64,000 bases of DNA from Pseudobdellovibrionaceae bacterium. GTDB lineage: Bacteria; Bdellovibrionota; Bdellovibrionia; Bdellovibrionales; Bdellovibrionaceae. A program made the position numbers and the translations under genes. Below the pieces are notes generated by a model that worked only from the letters and a program-made list of their open reading frames with translations, ran no database searches and was not told the DNA's origin. Positions 24,616 through 33,247 of the stretch are shown here, piece after piece. The number at the start of each line of letters is the position of its first letter. Position 1 is the first letter of the stretch. The stretch lies in NCBI GenBank assembly GCA_019637915.1, contig JAHBUV010000001.1, forward strand, positions 434,001 to 498,000, given 5' to 3'.

Positions 24616-25515
24616 ATGAAAATCAAAAGAATGCTGTTATCGTTTGCGGCGCTTGGAATTCTTACAAATTCCATGTTCGCCGAAGGCTCATCGCTCCCTA
24701 CGAACCCGCAATCGCGTTCATCTACGGCCGAGGGGGTGCAATCCCAAGTCGAATCTAAACAAGCTGAAAAGGCTACCCAGCTTCGCAAAAAACTTTTAGC
24801 AGAAGCGGCCTTAGCGATAGATGACACAAAGAAAGCTCTAGCCTTTCTTGATAAGAAAAATTCGAAGGAGGCACTTGCTGCATTGGAGCGAGTCACAGGT
24901 AAGCTAGAGCTGATTATCTCGCGTGAACCGGGCCTGGCGCTGGCTCCTATTGACATGAATGTTGCGGTCCAGGATTTGTTGGCTGATCCGGATACTGTAA
25001 AGGTCATCCTAAAAGAAGCGAGAGATCTGCTTGGCGACGGCGAAGTTCAGAAGGCTCGTCCACTATTGGCAAACCTCTCTAGCGAGATGGTGTTCAGCAC
25101 GATCAACATCCCGCTTGCCACCTACCCACAGGCGATAAAAGCTGTGGCCCGACTGATTGACGAAAACATGCTCAACGAGGCAAAGACAGCACTTGAAGCT
25201 GCGCTAAGCACGCTAGTTGTGACTGACGTGATTATCCCGCTACCGGTGCTTAGGGCAGAACTCCTTCTTAAAGAAGCAGAGAAATTGGCTGAGAAAAGCA
25301 ACCGCTCTGAAAAGGAAAATGAGTCCCTATCGAATCAACTGTCTGAGGCCCGTAAGCAAGTTCGCTTGGCTGAGGTGCTGGGATACGGTAAAAAGAAAAC
25401 TTATAAGCCAATCTATGAACAAATCGATCAAATTGAAAAGAAGTCTCGCGGCGGGAAAAGTGGTCGCGGCTGGTTTGATAATATCAAAAAGAAAGTTTCT
25501 GAGTTGTTTGGCTAA
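24616..25515 (+). CDS. yfdX: YfdX family periplasmic protein (299 aa)
   Basis: A signal peptide (about residues 1-22) is followed by the YfdX domain: KLLAEAALAIDDTKKALAFL, PIDMNVAVQDLLADPDT and a conserved ALSTLVVTDVIIPLPVLRAE. YfdX proteins are soluble, probably periplasmic, chaperone-like proteins of the stress-tolerance locus and of acid or heat resistance clusters. ATG after GGAGG. The basic glycine-rich tail (about 275-299) is longer than usual. Confidence 0.85.
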   Translation: MKIKRMLLSFAALGILTNSMFAEGSSLPTNPQSRSSTAEGVQSQVESKQAEKATQLRKKLLAEAALAIDDTKKALAFLDKKNSKEALAALERVTGKLELIISREPGLALAPIDMNVAVQDLLADPDTVKVILKEARDLLGDGEVQKARPLLANLSSEMVFSTINIPLATYPQAIKAVARLIDENMLNEAKTALEAALSTLVVTDVIIPLPVLRAELLLKEAEKLAEKSNRSEKENESLSNQLSEARKQVRLAEVLGYGKKKTYKPIYEQIDQIEKKSRGGKSGRGWFDNIKKKVSELFG

Positions 25516-25560
25516 ACTCGACGCGTTTATATTTATAATCGCAGGAAGGGAGAAAAGAGC

Positions 25561-26175
25561 ATGACTACACGAACTCAGGAAGCTTGGGGGCATGTCGTCT
25601 GCTCGCTTTCTCCAAACTGGTGGTTATTTGTTCTTCGCGGAATTTTGGCTCTGATTTTTTCGGTTCTTGCATTCTTGTTGCCGGTGCAAGCATTGTTTGC
25701 ATTTTCATTAGTCTTCGGAGCTTTTTCATTGGTCGACGGTGCCTTTGGTTTAGTTTCAGCGTTTAGGCGAATGCGCAAAGGCTCTCGTTGGGGATGGCTT
25801 GCCTTCAGTGGGATTTTAGGAATTTTGGTGGGTGTGGTTGTGCTTCTGTCGCCTTTTGTTGCGACAATTGTGCTGGCCACATTTTTGTGGGCCAATATTG
25901 CAATTTGGTCGGCGTTTTCCGGCGTGCTTGAGATTGCCGCCGCAATTCGGTTGCGTCGAGAGATCAAGGGCGAGTTTTGGTTGGTCTTAAATGGAATTCT
26001 GTCGATCATTTTTGCCACGGTTATTCTGTGGCTTCTTTTGACTCGCCCAATAGAAACCGTCATTGCCCTCGGCTGGTTGATGGGAGTCTACGCATTATTA
26101 TCAGGATTTGTTTTAATCTTTTTGGGGTTAAAGTTGCGAAAAGCAGAAAGGGCCCTCTCATTACAACATGTGTAA
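25561..26175 (+). CDS. hdeD: HdeD family membrane protein (204 aa)
   Basis: Six hydrophobic segments in pairs (DUF308/HdeD layout), starting with NWWLFVLRGILALIFSVLAF and later VLNGILSIIFATVIL. HdeD proteins are inner-membrane proteins linked to acid resistance and are standard in the stress-tolerance locus. ATG follows GGAAGGGAG. 45 nt after yfdX; same operon. Confidence 0.85.
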   Translation: MTTRTQEAWGHVVCSLSPNWWLFVLRGILALIFSVLAFLLPVQALFAFSLVFGAFSLVDGAFGLVSAFRRMRKGSRWGWLAFSGILGILVGVVVLLSPFVATIVLATFLWANIAIWSAFSGVLEIAAAIRLRREIKGEFWLVLNGILSIIFATVILWLLLTRPIETVIALGWLMGVYALLSGFVLIFLGLKLRKAERALSLQHV

Positions 26176-26196
26176 TGGCAGGGATGAGGAGGCACC

Positions 26197-26661
26197 TTGT
26201 CGCTTAGAAAGCATTTTTTGCAGCCAAACATCATGAAATTTTACGATCGTTTTGAACAAACTATTGCGATTACCCTCACGGGTATTATCTCGGTGATTAT
26301 CTTAGTATCTGTAGTGCAATTGATTCGAAATGTTTTCTTCTCATTGATTCTTGGCGCTCTGGACCCTCTCGAACACAATAGCTTTCAGGCGATTTTTGGA
26401 ATGATCATGACCGTCCTAATCGCTATGGAATTTAAGCATTCAATTATTCAAGTCGCCCTTCGTAGGGACAGTTTTGTGCAGGTCAAGACCGTGGTGCTCA
26501 TTGGGTTGATTGCCATAGCCCGAAAATTTGTGATCGTTGATGTAAATGAGACCGAACCGGCAAAACTTGCTGCCTTAGCTGGAATGGCGATTTCCCTAGG
26601 CGTAACCTATTGGTTATTGCGAGAGCGCGAAGACCGAATGGATGAGAGTGGTAAATCCTGA
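26197..26661 (+). CDS. psiE: PsiE-like membrane protein (154 aa)
   Basis: TTG start after GAGGAGGCACC. Four transmembrane segments, with the PsiE-typical second-half block IAMEFKHSIIQVALRRDSF and KTVVLIGLIAIARKFVIVD. PsiE-type proteins close the stress-tolerance locus in many Proteobacteria. Last intact island gene. Confidence 0.8.
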   Translation: MSLRKHFLQPNIMKFYDRFEQTIAITLTGIISVIILVSVVQLIRNVFFSLILGALDPLEHNSFQAIFGMIMTVLIAMEFKHSIIQVALRRDSFVQVKTVVLIGLIAIARKFVIVDVNETEPAKLAALAGMAISLGVTYWLLREREDRMDESGKS

Positions 26662-26796
26662 TAGGTGTTGTCACGTCATGAGTGCCCGTAGTTGAGCCAG
26701 GCAATAGAAGGGGGACCACACAGCAAAAAGTGACGAACTCAACTCCGGCTTCGTGCTCGCTCACCTCATCGACAATCAAGATCGGGCGTTCTGGTT

Positions 26797-26999
26797 AAGA
26801 CTTCGGCAATGTTCATTTCCTTATACTTAACCTCTAGTGTTTGTTCATTGAAGCGTGCTCCTTGGCATACGGGGCATGGAGCATAAACACTTGGAAGAAA
26901 TAAAAGTTCTACTATTACAAAGCCTTCACCCTCACAGTTCTCGCATCTTCCTTTGGCGACATTGAAAGAGAATCTTCCTGCATCGTAACGTCGAGATTT
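26797..26999 (-). pseudogene. uvrA: uvrA internal fragment
   Basis: The frame reads [19 protein letters not shown], then [20 protein letters not shown] and [16 protein letters not shown]: the zinc-binding segment typical of UvrA near its second ATPase domain. Only about 65 residues remain. It probably derives from a UvrA-like protein gene carried with the island. Confidence 0.75.
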
Positions 27000-27002
27000 A
27001 GC

Positions 27003-27182
27003 AAAATACGGAACAAGAAGAAGCTATCTGTTTACGATGTCACTGGAGAAGATTTGCCAATTAAATCTCGCCAGCATTGGCAAAAAATTGAAGCTGGTCA
27101 GTTAAGCCTTACGTTTATCACCCTTAATAAAATTGCACAGTCACTCGACGTACCTTTAAGCGACATCGTGAAGAATCTGTAA
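27003..27182 (+). pseudogene. XRE-type regulator, C-terminal fragment
   Basis: The frame ends SRQHWQKIEAGQLSLTF, ITLNKIAQSLDVPLSDIVKNL, a typical XRE helix-turn-helix C-terminal half. There is no start codon or first helix. Fused directly to the uvrA fragment in the opposite orientation. Confidence 0.65.
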
Positions 27183-27254
27183 TAATAAGTTAAAGCCTAA
27201 ACGACAGCCTTAAGGATTCTGTTTTCAGATTTAGCTCTGAAAGTATAAAGCGAA

Positions 27255-27395
27255 ATGGAAATGACCACCAAAACCGCGTTCAAGCTATTGAGTAAGTATT
27301 TACGGGTGGCGACGGTCAGAACTAAAACGCCGGAGTATTATCAAGTTGGGACGCCTTACTTTCGTGGGTCTCATGATGTTTGGTGTTTGGACTAA
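27255..27395 (+). CDS. Possible small protein (46 aa)
   Basis: An ATG frame reads MEMTTKTAFKLLSKYLRVAT and ends FRGSHDVWCLD. No clear ribosome-binding site. It may be a real small gene of the host element or debris. Confidence 0.3.
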   Translation: MEMTTKTAFKLLSKYLRVATVRTKTPEYYQVGTPYFRGSHDVWCLD

Positions 27396-27441
27396 TAGGT
27401 TGTAATGCTCGCCGTTGCTATATTTTTAGGTATCAGGTATT

Positions 27442-27843
27442 ATGAATATTATGGGATTGGGTATTAGACCTGTAGCTATCTTTGTTAAGAAGGACAAGAC
27501 CGTGGACGTATTGCTTGATTGTAACAACATCGGTCAGGCCTTAATTAAAGTAGAAATCAATGCTGACGGGGTGATGTCCGCTGATATCGCCAATGCTAAT
27601 GAGCTTAACTGGAATGTCCTGGAATCCTTTGAGACTTATATAAACTCAAGAATAGCTGTTAGACAGTCGGGCTTAAAGACTCTTCAACATTTTGTGAGTT
27701 TTGGTAGTGAGTGGACTATTGTTGGTCAGGATAAGGATTTTGATATGTTCTCACTAAAACGGAATCTTCCTGGGAATATTCTGGAAGAAAGTTCTACCTA
27801 TAAGCCTCGTTTTTCTCTCTTTGGTGCTAATTCAAAAGTTTAA
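27442..27843 (+). CDS. Paralogous ~135-aa family protein, copy 3
   Basis: Same layout as the copies at 18639 and 19144: N-terminal strands, helix with LESFETYINSR, strand EWTIVGQ, end KPRFSLF. It marks the right flank of the stress island. Leader contains GGTATCAGGTATT, a degenerate class-1 box. Confidence 0.65.
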   Translation: MNIMGLGIRPVAIFVKKDKTVDVLLDCNNIGQALIKVEINADGVMSADIANANELNWNVLESFETYINSRIAVRQSGLKTLQHFVSFGSEWTIVGQDKDFDMFSLKRNLPGNILEESSTYKPRFSLFGANSKV

Positions 27844-27858
27844 CTTAAAAATAGGGTC

Positions 27859-28503
27859 TTATGCTGGAATCTTTTGGGCCAGTAATCGCTCTTTTTCCCG
27901 TTCTTGTTTTTGGTGCCTAACGAAGTTGTCCCGCACCATGTCTTTTACTTCTGGTTTTGTATCTACGAAGATTTTATGAAACTTTGGTTGGTGGTAAACG
28001 ACTCCCTTAGGGTTAACTCCAACTTCTTGCATCCTCATAATCTGGCAAATCTTTTGACCAATTGGAGATAGGGCTACCGCTGAGGATTCCATAACGTACT
28101 TACCATCAATGGCTAATTGGCGTAATTGATTGATATAGGCCTTCGATAACGCTTTAAAGATGGCGTGACGGTCTTTGTGTTTCAAATCAGAGACAATAGA
28201 GAATAGGTAAACGTAATTGTTCCCTCTGGTGTAGGGTTTTACTTTATCCAAAGTTAGGTCTTGTTCGGTATAATCAGATTTAATGGTTTGTGGAAAATAC
28301 TCTTTAATTAGCGGTAGGGAGATGATGTAGCCGACCAATTTATCTTGTTCATCAAAGGCAAAGATAAAAGCTTCGGGGCATTTGTCAAAAAGAGCATAGT
28401 ATTTCTTAAGTGGGGAAACATCTTCTGACTTATAAACTCGCTCCGCCAGATTAACCACCATCGGCATATAGTGTTTCTTTTTTCCTATGGTCACTCTAAT
28501 CAT
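27859..28503 (-). CDS. GNAT-like acetyltransferase (214 aa)
   Basis: The fold pattern fits GNAT enzymes: AFIFAFDEQDKLVGYIISLP (strands 2-4), YVYLFSIVSDLKHKDRHAIF (strand 4 and the CoA-loop position) and a long C-terminal half. The pyrophosphate loop is degenerate (LKHKDRHAI rather than QxxGxG/A), so activity is uncertain. Substrate unknown. A class-1 cassette with ACTGGTAT precedes it. Confidence 0.6.
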   Translation of the reverse strand: MIRVTIGKKKHYMPMVVNLAERVYKSEDVSPLKKYYALFDKCPEAFIFAFDEQDKLVGYIISLPLIKEYFPQTIKSDYTEQDLTLDKVKPYTRGNNYVYLFSIVSDLKHKDRHAIFKALSKAYINQLRQLAIDGKYVMESSAVALSPIGQKICQIMRMQEVGVNPKGVVYHQPKFHKIFVDTKPEVKDMVRDNFVRHQKQEREKERLLAQKIPA

Positions 28504-28520
28504 TTTTTCCCCATTGATAG

Positions 28521-28547
28521 ATACCAGTTTTAATGGGGGTTCTTAGA
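28521..28547 (-). promoter_or_regulatory. Class-1 cassette (long form, end box ACTGGTAT)
   Basis: TCTAAGA, 12 nt, ACTGGTAT on the minus strand: one base off the consensus, but spacing conserved. Confidence 0.5.
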
Positions 28548-28560
28548 ATATCAGAAATGA

Positions 28561-28953
28561 TTAAAACTTCCCGTAGCGCCAATTTAGTGAATATCCTGTT
28601 TTATCAAATTGAACTTTTGCTACTTGGAATAAATCTTTGATTTCCTTTTTCTGTTTAGCTGAAAAATTCGGGTTAGCGATGATGGGGTCAAGTAGTGCGA
28701 CCTCGTAGTCTTCACAGATAAAAAGATAAATCCCAAAGACATCAATAATCTTTTGAATGTAATCAGTATTTACATTTGAAATGAAACTGTAAGTAGATTC
28801 GTCCCAACAGTCGATATCAGTTTCGTTGTAGAGACGGTGTTTGGGGTCAGGGTCTACGCGTTTATCATCTTGGGAGTAATAGAGGGTTTTACCTTTTAAA
28901 TCACTCTTCAAAGATTCTAATAGCTTTAGTAGTTTGTCCTTACTCGTTTTCAT
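28561..28953 (-). CDS. Hypothetical protein (130 aa)
   Basis: Soluble acidic alpha/beta protein; no recognised motif. Second gene of a short operon with the 69-aa gene. Confidence 0.65.
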   Translation of the reverse strand: MKTSKDKLLKLLESLKSDLKGKTLYYSQDDKRVDPDPKHRLYNETDIDCWDESTYSFISNVNTDYIQKIIDVFGIYLFICEDYEVALLDPIIANPNFSAKQKKEIKDLFQVAKVQFDKTGYSLNWRYGKF

Positions 28954-28967
28954 AACTCTCCTTTAGG

Positions 28968-29177
28968 TTACGCACTGGTTTTTAAAATCTCTTCCATCAA
29001 AATTTCATTCCGGTTGGTTCTTTGTAAGTGACTTTCATAGTTGTTATCTACTGGTGGCTCTTTAATTTCCTCAACTACGGTTTTTCGTTTTATTTTGTTC
29101 CTAAAACTACTCACCAAATTGTTGTTGCTTAGTTTACCAATCCAATCCTGTAGGGGCCTGTTTACTGCTATTTCCAT
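28968..29177 (-). CDS. Small hypothetical protein (69 aa)
   Basis: Short, charged, no membrane segment. First gene after the cassette at 29200-29226, with a GGAGG-rich leader. Confidence 0.55.
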   Translation of the reverse strand: MEIAVNRPLQDWIGKLSNNNLVSSFRNKIKRKTVVEEIKEPPVDNNYESHLQRTNRNEILMEEILKTSA

Positions 29178-29199
29178 CCTTCCTTCCTCCTACTATTGA

Positions 29200-29226
29200 A
29201 TACCGGTTAAGAAGGAAGGTCTTAGA
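29200..29226 (-). promoter_or_regulatory. Class-1 cassette (long form)
   Basis: TCTAAGA, 12 nt, ACCGGTAT on the minus strand, between the 265-aa gene and the 69-aa gene. Confidence 0.6.
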
Positions 29227-29245
29227 ATATTAAATTAGGATTTAA

Positions 29246-30043
29246 TTAATATTTCTTTTTGGGTTTTCCGCTTAATAAATCATCCACTTCTTCTTGAGTA
29301 AGTGTTGGTTGAGGTGGTTGGGGTGCCGTATTGGTTCTATCGGGAACGTGAACTCCAAGAGAGCGGAGATACTTCTCACTTTCTCTAATAAAGAAATGCT
29401 CTAAGTTAAGTAAGTTCGTTACCCCTTCTGGAGGGTTCTTACAGAATTCAGTGATGAGATAGCCCCAGAGAATTGGAGCCAATGCTTTTTCTTTGAAGGC
29501 TTGGCATTTCAAGTAGTGAGCATGGAGTTGAACTGAACTCATCGTGCGTAGTTCAGTAATTGGGATAACTACCTTTTGAACTGGTACTGTGAGAATGCTT
29601 CCCCACTTTATAGTCTTAACTTCTACGGAAGTGCTTTTTCTATTAGGGTCAATAGCGATAACGAAGCTTTGCCCTTTTTCTGAATCCAATTGGTCAGTGG
29701 AGTAATCAGGAATAGTAAATAGCGGCGGGACGTTAAAGTCGTGCGGGTAGATGGAGTAAATCTCTATGTGAGATGGCTCTACTTTAAAATAATATCCACT
29801 TGTTCCCTTTGCACCTAGCTCTTTAAAGTGACGGTTTAAAATACTACAAGCCGAACGGTGATAGTTACTGTTCTTAGATAAGATTTTTTCATTCTTGGGC
29901 GGAATCAAATCGATAGGGGTCAAATAGTGAGGCCCAGGATTATATTCCCAACCCATTTTCTCGGCTTCTTTGAGGTAACGACCCCAGGTCTTTAATAAGT
30001 TGTTAAGCTCCCTATCTGTGGAGGTTTTTTGTTCTTTCTTCAT
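29246..30043 (-). CDS. Hypothetical protein (265 aa)
   Basis: Soluble alpha/beta protein with a proline-rich linker and a short C-terminal tail (TQEEVDDLLSGKPKKKY). The tail EEVDDLLSG resembles the short binding motif EIDALLSG found at the N-terminus of flagellar switch protein FliM/FliN-type proteins, but a short match like this can be chance. No catalytic motif. Leader has a degenerate GAGGTATC box. Confidence 0.55.
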   Translation of the reverse strand: MKKEQKTSTDRELNNLLKTWGRYLKEAEKMGWEYNPGPHYLTPIDLIPPKNEKILSKNSNYHRSACSILNRHFKELGAKGTSGYYFKVEPSHIEIYSIYPHDFNVPPLFTIPDYSTDQLDSEKGQSFVIAIDPNRKSTSVEVKTIKWGSILTVPVQKVVIPITELRTMSSVQLHAHYLKCQAFKEKALAPILWGYLITEFCKNPPEGVTNLLNLEHFFIRESEKYLRSLGVHVPDRTNTAPQPPQPTLTQEEVDDLLSGKPKKKY

Positions 30044-30118
30044 ACCTAATGATACCTCGAAATATACCAGAGGTAAAAACAGGGTCTTAGGATTAATTTA
30101 TAATGGGTGGTTGAGGAT

Positions 30119-30637
30119 TTATTTTGGGCGGTTGGAACTGATTTTTTTCATAATTTCAGTCAAAGAGATGGGGATTCCGTTTAAGGCTTCCACGCACACA
30201 TTAATATATCGCTCGTCTAATGAGCCATCAGGTAGGGTTATAGAGCGTTCATGAACATGGCCGTGGATATTGAGTTTCCCCCGTAGTTCATTCGGGTGTA
30301 TTGGTGCGTGAGTTAACCAAAATCCGTGCGTCTTTAAAATCCCATAGACGTTATTGAAGTATTTTAGGTAAGCCTGAGTAGAGAGTTTATCATGGTTTCC
30401 GCGAATCAAATATTTATGTCCTTTAAGTTTACCAATTAATTCCAGAGCCTCTTGGGAGAATACAACATCTCCCAGGACATAGACTTTATCTTGGTCGGTC
30501 ACGGTATTATTCCAATTTTGAATCAACCATTCGTTATGGTCTGTAATGCTCGGCCCTTTACGACACGGGGAGAACTCTAAGATTCGCTTATGGTCCAAGT
30601 GTAAGTCAGATATGAAATAGGTTTCGTGTTTATTCAT
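30119..30637 (-). CDS. Calcineurin-like metallophosphoesterase (172 aa)
   Basis: Metal motifs in order: FISDLHLDHKR, VYVLGDVVF, IRGNHDK, WLTHAP and NIHGHVHE. Start at 30637 (MNKHETYF) overlaps the stop of the upstream membrane gene, showing coupling. Such small phage and plasmid enzymes hydrolyse phosphodiesters or nucleotides; the substrate is unknown. A second, different phosphoesterase is at 46227-46829. Confidence 0.85.
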   Translation of the reverse strand: MNKHETYFISDLHLDHKRILEFSPCRKGPSITDHNEWLIQNWNNTVTDQDKVYVLGDVVFSQEALELIGKLKGHKYLIRGNHDKLSTQAYLKYFNNVYGILKTHGFWLTHAPIHPNELRGKLNIHGHVHERSITLPDGSLDERYINVCVEALNGIPISLTEIMKKISSNRPK

Positions 30638-30917
30638 TTTTCTCACACGCAACCGGTGGTTTTACTGATGCTTCTTTAGGAGCCTGATTTTGGTTCACTA
30701 CAAATTGAATAAAGAAAACCAAGAAGCCCAACCAGACGTAGCGGTAAAAGTTCTTCCAGGCACGTTCATAGAACGATTTATAAAATGATATCTCTTCATC
30801 TTTATTCGCCCACTTAACCAGAAGACCACCGCAGGTAAAAGGTTTTGGGTTGGCGTGAAAGTAACTGTCCAATAAGAATAGAACCAAGATTAAAACTGAG
30901 AACAGAAAAGCTAGCAT
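30630..30917 (-). CDS. Two-helix membrane protein (95 aa)
   Basis: Hydrophobic segments at about residues 1-17 and 55-72, the second ending near NQNQAPKEA. Coupled to the phosphoesterase downstream by an overlapping ATGAATAA. Confidence 0.65.
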   Translation of the reverse strand: MLAFLFSVLILVLFLLDSYFHANPKPFTCGGLLVKWANKDEEISFYKSFYERAWKNFYRYVWLGFLVFFIQFVVNQNQAPKEASVKPPVACEKNE

Positions 30918-30935
30918 AAATCCTCCTATTAACTA

Positions 30936-30962
30936 ATACCGGTTTCGGAGGGTAATCTTAGA
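30936..30962 (-). promoter_or_regulatory. Class-1 cassette (long form) with module A
   Basis: Minus strand: TAAGACCCTATTTT, AT-rich run, TCTAAGA, 12 nt, ACCGGTAT, between the 164-aa gene and the membrane-phosphoesterase operon. Confidence 0.6.
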
Positions 30963-30979
30963 TTATTAAAAATAGGGTC

Positions 30980-31474
30980 TTAGCGGAGACGTTTTAATAG
31001 TTGAACTTTGGGAGTGTTGGGTAAGAACTTATAGGAGCGGTCTAACATATCGTTCATCATCGCTAAATCTTTGTAGTATTCAAACACACATAGAGTTTTA
31101 CAACGAATATCAATAGCTTTGTTCTTTAGGTCCACCGGGAAATCTTTTTGATTAGGGAACTCGGATTCAAATTGTTTTACTTCCAAGTCAATTTTCTTGA
31201 TGGTGGGCTCAAGGCTCTTCATCAAAGTAAAGTGGTGGAGCATGATATTGAAACAATCGGTTTTAAGGTCTGGTCCGCTACCAGGGTTTCTTAAGATAAA
31301 ACTAACGGCGACGAAATTATTGGATTGGTTATTGAAGGAGTCTAAATGTTGATTGAACTCTAAAGGTTTTAAATCCGCAACTAAGTGATCCAGTGCGACC
31401 TTTAAAGACGGTTCAACATTCATTCCGTTGCCTAAGTAATCTAAAAATGTATTGGTTAAGTTATTATCGTCCAT
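30980..31474 (-). CDS. Hypothetical protein (164 aa)
   Basis: All-helical soluble protein; no recognised family. It follows the MotA-FliG gene by 46 nt. A perfect inverted repeat (CTTACTTCTT/AAGAAGTAAG, about 31475-31500) directly precedes its ATG and may control translation. Confidence 0.6.
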   Translation of the reverse strand: MDDNNLTNTFLDYLGNGMNVEPSLKVALDHLVADLKPLEFNQHLDSFNNQSNNFVAVSFILRNPGSGPDLKTDCFNIMLHHFTLMKSLEPTIKKIDLEVKQFESEFPNQKDFPVDLKNKAIDIRCKTLCVFEYYKDLAMMNDMLDRSYKFLPNTPKVQLLKRLR

Positions 31475-31500
31475 CTTACTTCTTAAATAGAAGAAGTAAG
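31475..31500 (-). promoter_or_regulatory. Inverted repeat at start codon
   Basis: CTTACTTCTT, 6-nt spacer, AAGAAGTAAG, then ATG on the minus strand. In RNA this hairpin would occupy the place of a ribosome-binding site, so it may gate translation or act as a processing site. Confidence 0.4.
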
Positions 31501-31520
31501 ATTTAACGACTCTTTTTACT

Positions 31521-32399
31521 TTAAACTAATTGGTCATCGTCTCGTCTACGGGCAATTAGGATTTTACCTTCCGCCTCTAAACGCTTCACAACTTCCAGGA
31601 TTTCATTTTGAGCGGCATCTACATCGCTAATCCGTGCGGGTCCCATATTGGCTAAATCTTCTTGGAGTAATTCAGATGCTCTTGAGGAGATATTCTTAAA
31701 AAACTTAAGTCTGATGGAAACGGGAAGAGTCTTCATTGCCAAAAGTAGTTTATCATTAGGGATTTCTTTGAGGGCGGTTTGAATGCCTTTATCATCAATC
31801 AAATCTAAATCGTTAATGGTGAATAATCTTTCAATCGCGTCCTCATTCATAGATGACGCTACTGGCGCGAATGATTGTTTTGATCTATCAATTTTTAATT
31901 TTACTATCTCTAGCTTCAGGTCACTAATTTCCTTAAGTAATGGAGATAGAGTTTCCATTTGCTCATGCGTGATTGATTTACTGCTAGTTTGATTCACTGA
32001 AGATTTGCTTCGGTTTCTAGGATACCCTTTAGTAGCCGTATCCATTTCATCAAAACTAGGACGCACTGAATATGGAGTCGTTTTTCGTCCGGCTTCAATA
32101 CAAATTAATGGTGGGGCTCCAGTTTGGAACATTACTAAAGCGACATGAGTAGCTTTTTGAGCTACTGAGAAAGGTTCTTCATCACTATCTTGTTCTAAGA
32201 TATAATCTTGAAGTTCTTCGGCGGAGATATCGGTACTCATCGTAACTTTGAATGAATCGCAAATTGCTTCCACCAATCGTTTGTTCCTCATTACTGAGGG
32301 GTAGGCTTTAAAAATTTCGGATGTATCTGGAGATTCAATGTGTCTTTCAACTGCTTGTGGCCCATCTTTACGGTAGAGTTGGAAGATTTGGAAAAGCAT
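31521..32399 (-). pseudogene. MotA-FliG chimera, 3' part (292 aa) cut off by IS21
   Basis: Residues 1-75 match the MotA cytoplasmic domain (VERHIESPDTSEIFKAYPS; E. coli MotA has LERDIENPRESEIFASYPR). The two membrane helices that follow in MotA are absent, and GAPPLICIEAGRKTTPYSVR matches the MotA end (APPIAVEFGRK). After a linker, residues 200-290 match the FliG C-terminal torque domain (LLQEDLANMGPARISDVD; E. coli LRDDLANRGPVRLSQVE). Charged torque positions are largely kept (K, K, E/D, R). The 5' part is at 34912-35051. Confidence 0.8.
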
Positions 32400-32470
32400 T
32401 GACCGATTTCACAGAACGGAGCCGGGCAATTTCTAGGATCGGAGCCACCGGAGCGTCAGCGACGTGATGA

Positions 32471-33247
32471 TTATTTGAGCAACTTTCCTTCGACAAGCTT
32501 TTTCCCGGCCGGGAGCACCGATTGCAATTTTTCCCGGTAACTTCCGCCGGTCAACTGGATCCGCTGGCTGGGGTGTTCGAGGCGGTTGACGATGGCCTCG
32601 CTAATCACCGGATCTTCAAAGAGCTTCGACCAACCTCGCGGGTCAACCTGGCTCGTGACGATCACAGAACCTTTGCGATGTCGGTCCTCGAGTAAGTCGA
32701 CCAGCACTGTTGCTTCTTCGTGCGTGTAACCGCGAAGTCCGAAGTCATCGAGTATCAGTACTCGCTTTTGTCCGAGACGTTTCACGTATGCCAGATATTT
32801 TCCGGAAGCTCGTGCCGCCATCACTTCTTCGAACAAGAAGTTCACCGGCATAAACAAGACCGATATATTCTCGGCGCACAGTCGACGGCCGATCGCCACC
32901 GCCAAGTGTGTTTTGCCCTGTCCCGTTTTGCCCAGCACCAAAAGGTTTTCGTTCCCCTCGACGAAGCTCGCCACGGCGAGCTCGCGCAATTTTGCTTTAG
33001 TGATGCCGCGCTCGAAGGTTTGGTCCCAGTCTTCAAGCTCGGAGCCAGAGCGGAACTTAGCTCGTGTCGTGAGCGCCTTTCCGACACGCTCCTTGCGGTT
33101 CAGCACCTCGTCTTCGAGAACGAGTCGCAAGAACTCGAGGTGGTTTAAATTTTGGCCGGCCGCCTCTGCGGCCCGGCGCTCGAAGTTGGCATGCACTCCG
33201 AACAGCCGCAAGCGGTGACTTAAGTTTTTCATCTGATCCTGGATCAT
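32471..33247 (-). CDS. istB: IS21 helper ATPase IstB (258 aa)
   Basis: Walker A LGKTGQGKTHLAVAIGRRL and Walker B VLILDDFG in a DnaC-like AAA+ fold, as expected for IstB, which promotes strand transfer by the IstA transposase. Start overlaps the istA stop by 4 nt. Normal length; appears intact. Confidence 0.95.
   Translation of the reverse strand: MIQDQMKNLSHRLRLFGVHANFERRAAEAAGQNLNHLEFLRLVLEDEVLNRKERVGKALTTRAKFRSGSELEDWDQTFERGITKAKLRELAVASFVEGNENLLVLGKTGQGKTHLAVAIGRRLCAENISVLFMPVNFLFEEVMAARASGKYLAYVKRLGQKRVLILDDFGLRGYTHEEATVLVDLLEDRHRKGSVIVTSQVDPRGWSKLFEDPVISEAIVNRLEHPSQRIQLTGGSYREKLQSVLPAGKKLVEGKLLK

Larger units (their letters stand above)
26662..27254. other. Rearrangement debris at right end of island
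   Basis: No intact gene. It carries, in order, unassigned sequence (26662-26765), a minus-strand uvrA fragment, a plus-strand XRE fragment and 70 nt of unassigned AT-rich sequence. Several gene pieces joined end to end mark a hotspot of illegitimate recombination. Confidence 0.6.

Noticed and set aside
26498-26779. 93-codon minus-strand frame beginning [10 protein letters not shown]
   Set aside because: Antisense to psiE for much of its length; no ribosome-binding site; probably chance plus debris.
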